Shown here: piece by piece, positions 62,339 to 64,000 of the stretch
How positions within the stretch are numbered: the stretch's first letter is position 1
Layout: each line of letters begins with the position of its first letter
DNA from: Maylandia zebra
Lineage: Eukaryota; Chordata; Actinopteri; Cichliformes; Cichlidae
NCBI RefSeq assembly: GCF_041146795.1
Contig: NC_135170.1
Span: forward strand, 30,243,533-30,307,532
Reading direction: 5' to 3'
Length of the DNA: 64,000 nt
Translations under genes and position numbers: made by a program
The notes under the pieces: generated by a model
The model's database searches: none
What the model was told of the DNA's origin: nothing
Seen by the model: the letters and a program-made list of their open reading frames with translations, nothing else

Positions 62339-63717
62339 ATGATGGAGAACGCCATCCTGGAGCCCAGATCGGAGCGGATTGCCCGCTACAAGGCTGAGAG
62401 GAGGCGAGAACTGGCCGAACGCTTTGGCAGCATTGACGAGCTTCCTTCTAAGTGGGTGAGAAGGGATGAGAAAAAGGTTCATGAGCCAGCGAGCCAAGCG
62501 CATGGAGGAATGTTAAGCTCCCATGATCTGAGTGAAAAAGTGAACAGCAGAACACAGGATGTTACAAATGGATTAGAGACTCCTGCTGAGCCCGACTGCC
62601 TGAGAAGGTGAGCCATGTCAAGGGTGAAAGATGACTTCATTGAATGCCTTGAAGACTTAAATTTCAATCATAGCTCATTGTCATTGTTTTATTTTAGAAT
62701 TACAGGAATTTGGCTGAAGTCTTGCAACAACTTCTTAGTGTGCAAAAACGATACAATTAGCACTTCAGGACACACACAAGAAACATGATAAGCCTCTTTG
62801 ATGACCTTAGATACAGCACTGTCTTCCTGCTGTGGCTGCACAGGGTAGCAGGTGCTGCGAGCCTAATTTGCTCAAAAAACAATAAAACCCTAATTCTGGC
62901 AACATGACCATGACACTTGTCACCTGTTCACAGCTTTCAGAACTTGACAAGTTGTTGATACCTTCAATAGTTTGTATCATGGTAACTGCTAAGAACAGTG
63001 TGTGGCATCATATTAATAGTCAGTCAGATGACAGCGAGCGTGCATGTAGTGCAGATGGTTTAGATTTGCAGGTGGCTTCTTCTCTTCTGTGAAACCATGA
63101 AAAAAACTCACATATTTTTGTGAGTTTTTGAGACTTCTGCATTATTAATATGAACTGTGACAAAAGATTATGTTTTGTGCTCCTCATGTCATGTCCCCCA
63201 TATCTGCAATCTCACCTCCTTCCCTCACTCATACCCTCCCCTCTAGGCAGGGTTCCCAGAACTCTGCTAGCATGCAGAGTGGGGAAGAGCCTCATGTCCC
63301 TCATGGACTCGACGGCCCACAGCTCCACACTCGGGTGTCCGTGGGCCAGTTGAGAAGTGCTCTTCTACAGCAGACGGAGAGCGGAGCACAGCCTGAGAAA
63401 GCGTAGGGTCGCCTGCATGCGCGTGTGATCCGGCCTGTCACTAACAGACTGTGTTCCACTGTGTGATAATATTTCTCTTCATCTCAGCATCTTCTCCCCT
63501 TCTTACTTTCTTCTTATCCTACTTTGTGTGTGGATAGTAGCTTCCCTGACGCTGGGCAAGCCACATCCTCTCTGGATCTGGCTGTAAACCCGGGCTCTGA
63601 GGGGGGTCGGCGACGCACTCGGCGTTACCTCCCTAGCTCGTCAGGCGGTAACAGAAAAACTAGCGAACGCTTCAGGACACAGCCAATCACAGCCAATGAG
63701 ATGGAGGAGAGCAGTGG
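62339..63717 (+). CDS. svil: Supervillin-like protein, N-terminal part (gene continues beyond the window)
   Basis: Supervillin is a gelsolin/villin-superfamily scaffold linking actin, myosin II and membranes. Coding exons seen: 62339-62607, 63247-63402 and 63538-63717, with phases that join (605 nt, about 201 residues). The exon holding the start begins at 62120 (CAG acceptor), with 219 nt of 5' UTR. The recognisable parts are SERIARYKAERRRELAERFG (about residues 11-30), matching the repeated RIARYKAERRRQLAEKYG motif of mammalian SVIL, then VSVGQLRSALL, and ERFRTQPITANEMEE near the end of exon 3, again SVIL-like. Two consecutive ATGs open the frame. The gelsolin-like repeats and the villin headpiece must lie to the right, outside the window. 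Which fish paralogue (svila, svilb or svilc) cannot be told. Confidence 0.82.
62608..63246 (+). other. svil: svil intron between coding exons 1 and 2
   Basis: GT-AG, 639 bp. It contains an 11-bp perfect inverted repeat (63102-63112 with 63119-63129). Nothing else was recognised. Confidence 0.65.
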
Positions 63718-64000
63718 GTAGGGACTGTTTCTTGTGGGCATGATAAAAAAAATAAATAAATAAATGGGAAGATGAGATGCCTGGCATGGCTAGGACTAAA
63801 GAACATATTGTTTGCTGTGTTTTCATATATTTAAAATAGTGTACGGCTAACATTTCATGGGAAAACTCATTAGGAACAAAATATCAGCCTTACCTGATGA
63901 TACAGTACCACAACTTTTGTCTTATAGGAAACACTTATTTACCCTTGAATGATGCTTAATATTTGTTCCCCGTGATAAGAATGCACTAACCCTTCAGCTG
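63718..64000 (+). other. svil: svil intron running off the window
   Basis: Starts with a GTAGGG donor; no further exon appears before the end of the sequence. Confidence 0.65.

Overview
This window is nuclear DNA from a ray-finned fish, most likely a percomorph and possibly a cichlid. The genes are interrupted by GT-AG introns, and vertebrate-type 3' ends are visible. Introns and spacers carry typical teleost repeats: Tc1-like and hAT transposons, a tRNA-derived SINE, solo LTRs and a 5'-truncated LINE. Species identity is an inference from repeat style and gene order.

Five genes lie head-to-tail on the + strand. (1) plcd3, phosphoinositide phospholipase C delta 3, has 15 coding exons between 2075 and 30312. 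The spliced reading frame gives 788 residues, with every X/Y-barrel catalytic residue present. (2) nmt1, glycylpeptide N-tetradecanoyltransferase, has 12 coding exons between 32926 and 39688 (485 residues). (3) A retinol saturase gene (retsat or a fish retsat-like paralogue) has 11 coding exons between 43353 and 50257 (630 residues). (4) A cyclin-dependent kinase of the CDK4/6 group, best matched to fish cdk21, has 7 coding exons between 51392 and 57430 (300 residues). (5) The 5' part of a supervillin gene (svil group) has three coding exons from 62339 to 63717 and runs off the right edge. The plcd3-nmt1 pair is adjacent in human too, which supports the plcd3 call. The genes do not form a pathway: they cover lipid signalling, protein acylation, retinoid reduction, cell cycle and actin/membrane scaffolding.

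The spaces between exons are rich in mobile DNA. Intron 1 of plcd3 (14.2 kb) holds Tc1-like relics and one Tc1-like element that was later hit by a hAT element (8-bp target duplication) and by an LTR. It also holds a foldback element and a second solo LTR with a perfect 5-bp target duplication. Intron 12 of plcd3 contains a complete 1552-bp Tc1/mariner transposon with an unbroken 338-residue DD37E transposase. The nmt1-retsat spacer holds a hAT element with another hAT copy inside it. Intron 1 of the cdk gene holds a decayed LINE.

The most notable gene-level feature is intron 3 of plcd3, which has AT-AC ends and good matches to the minor (U12) spliceosome donor and branch site. I found no bacterial-type system, CRISPR array or obviously new protein system. 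The interest here is in splicing, in transposon layering, and in two perfect inverted repeats.
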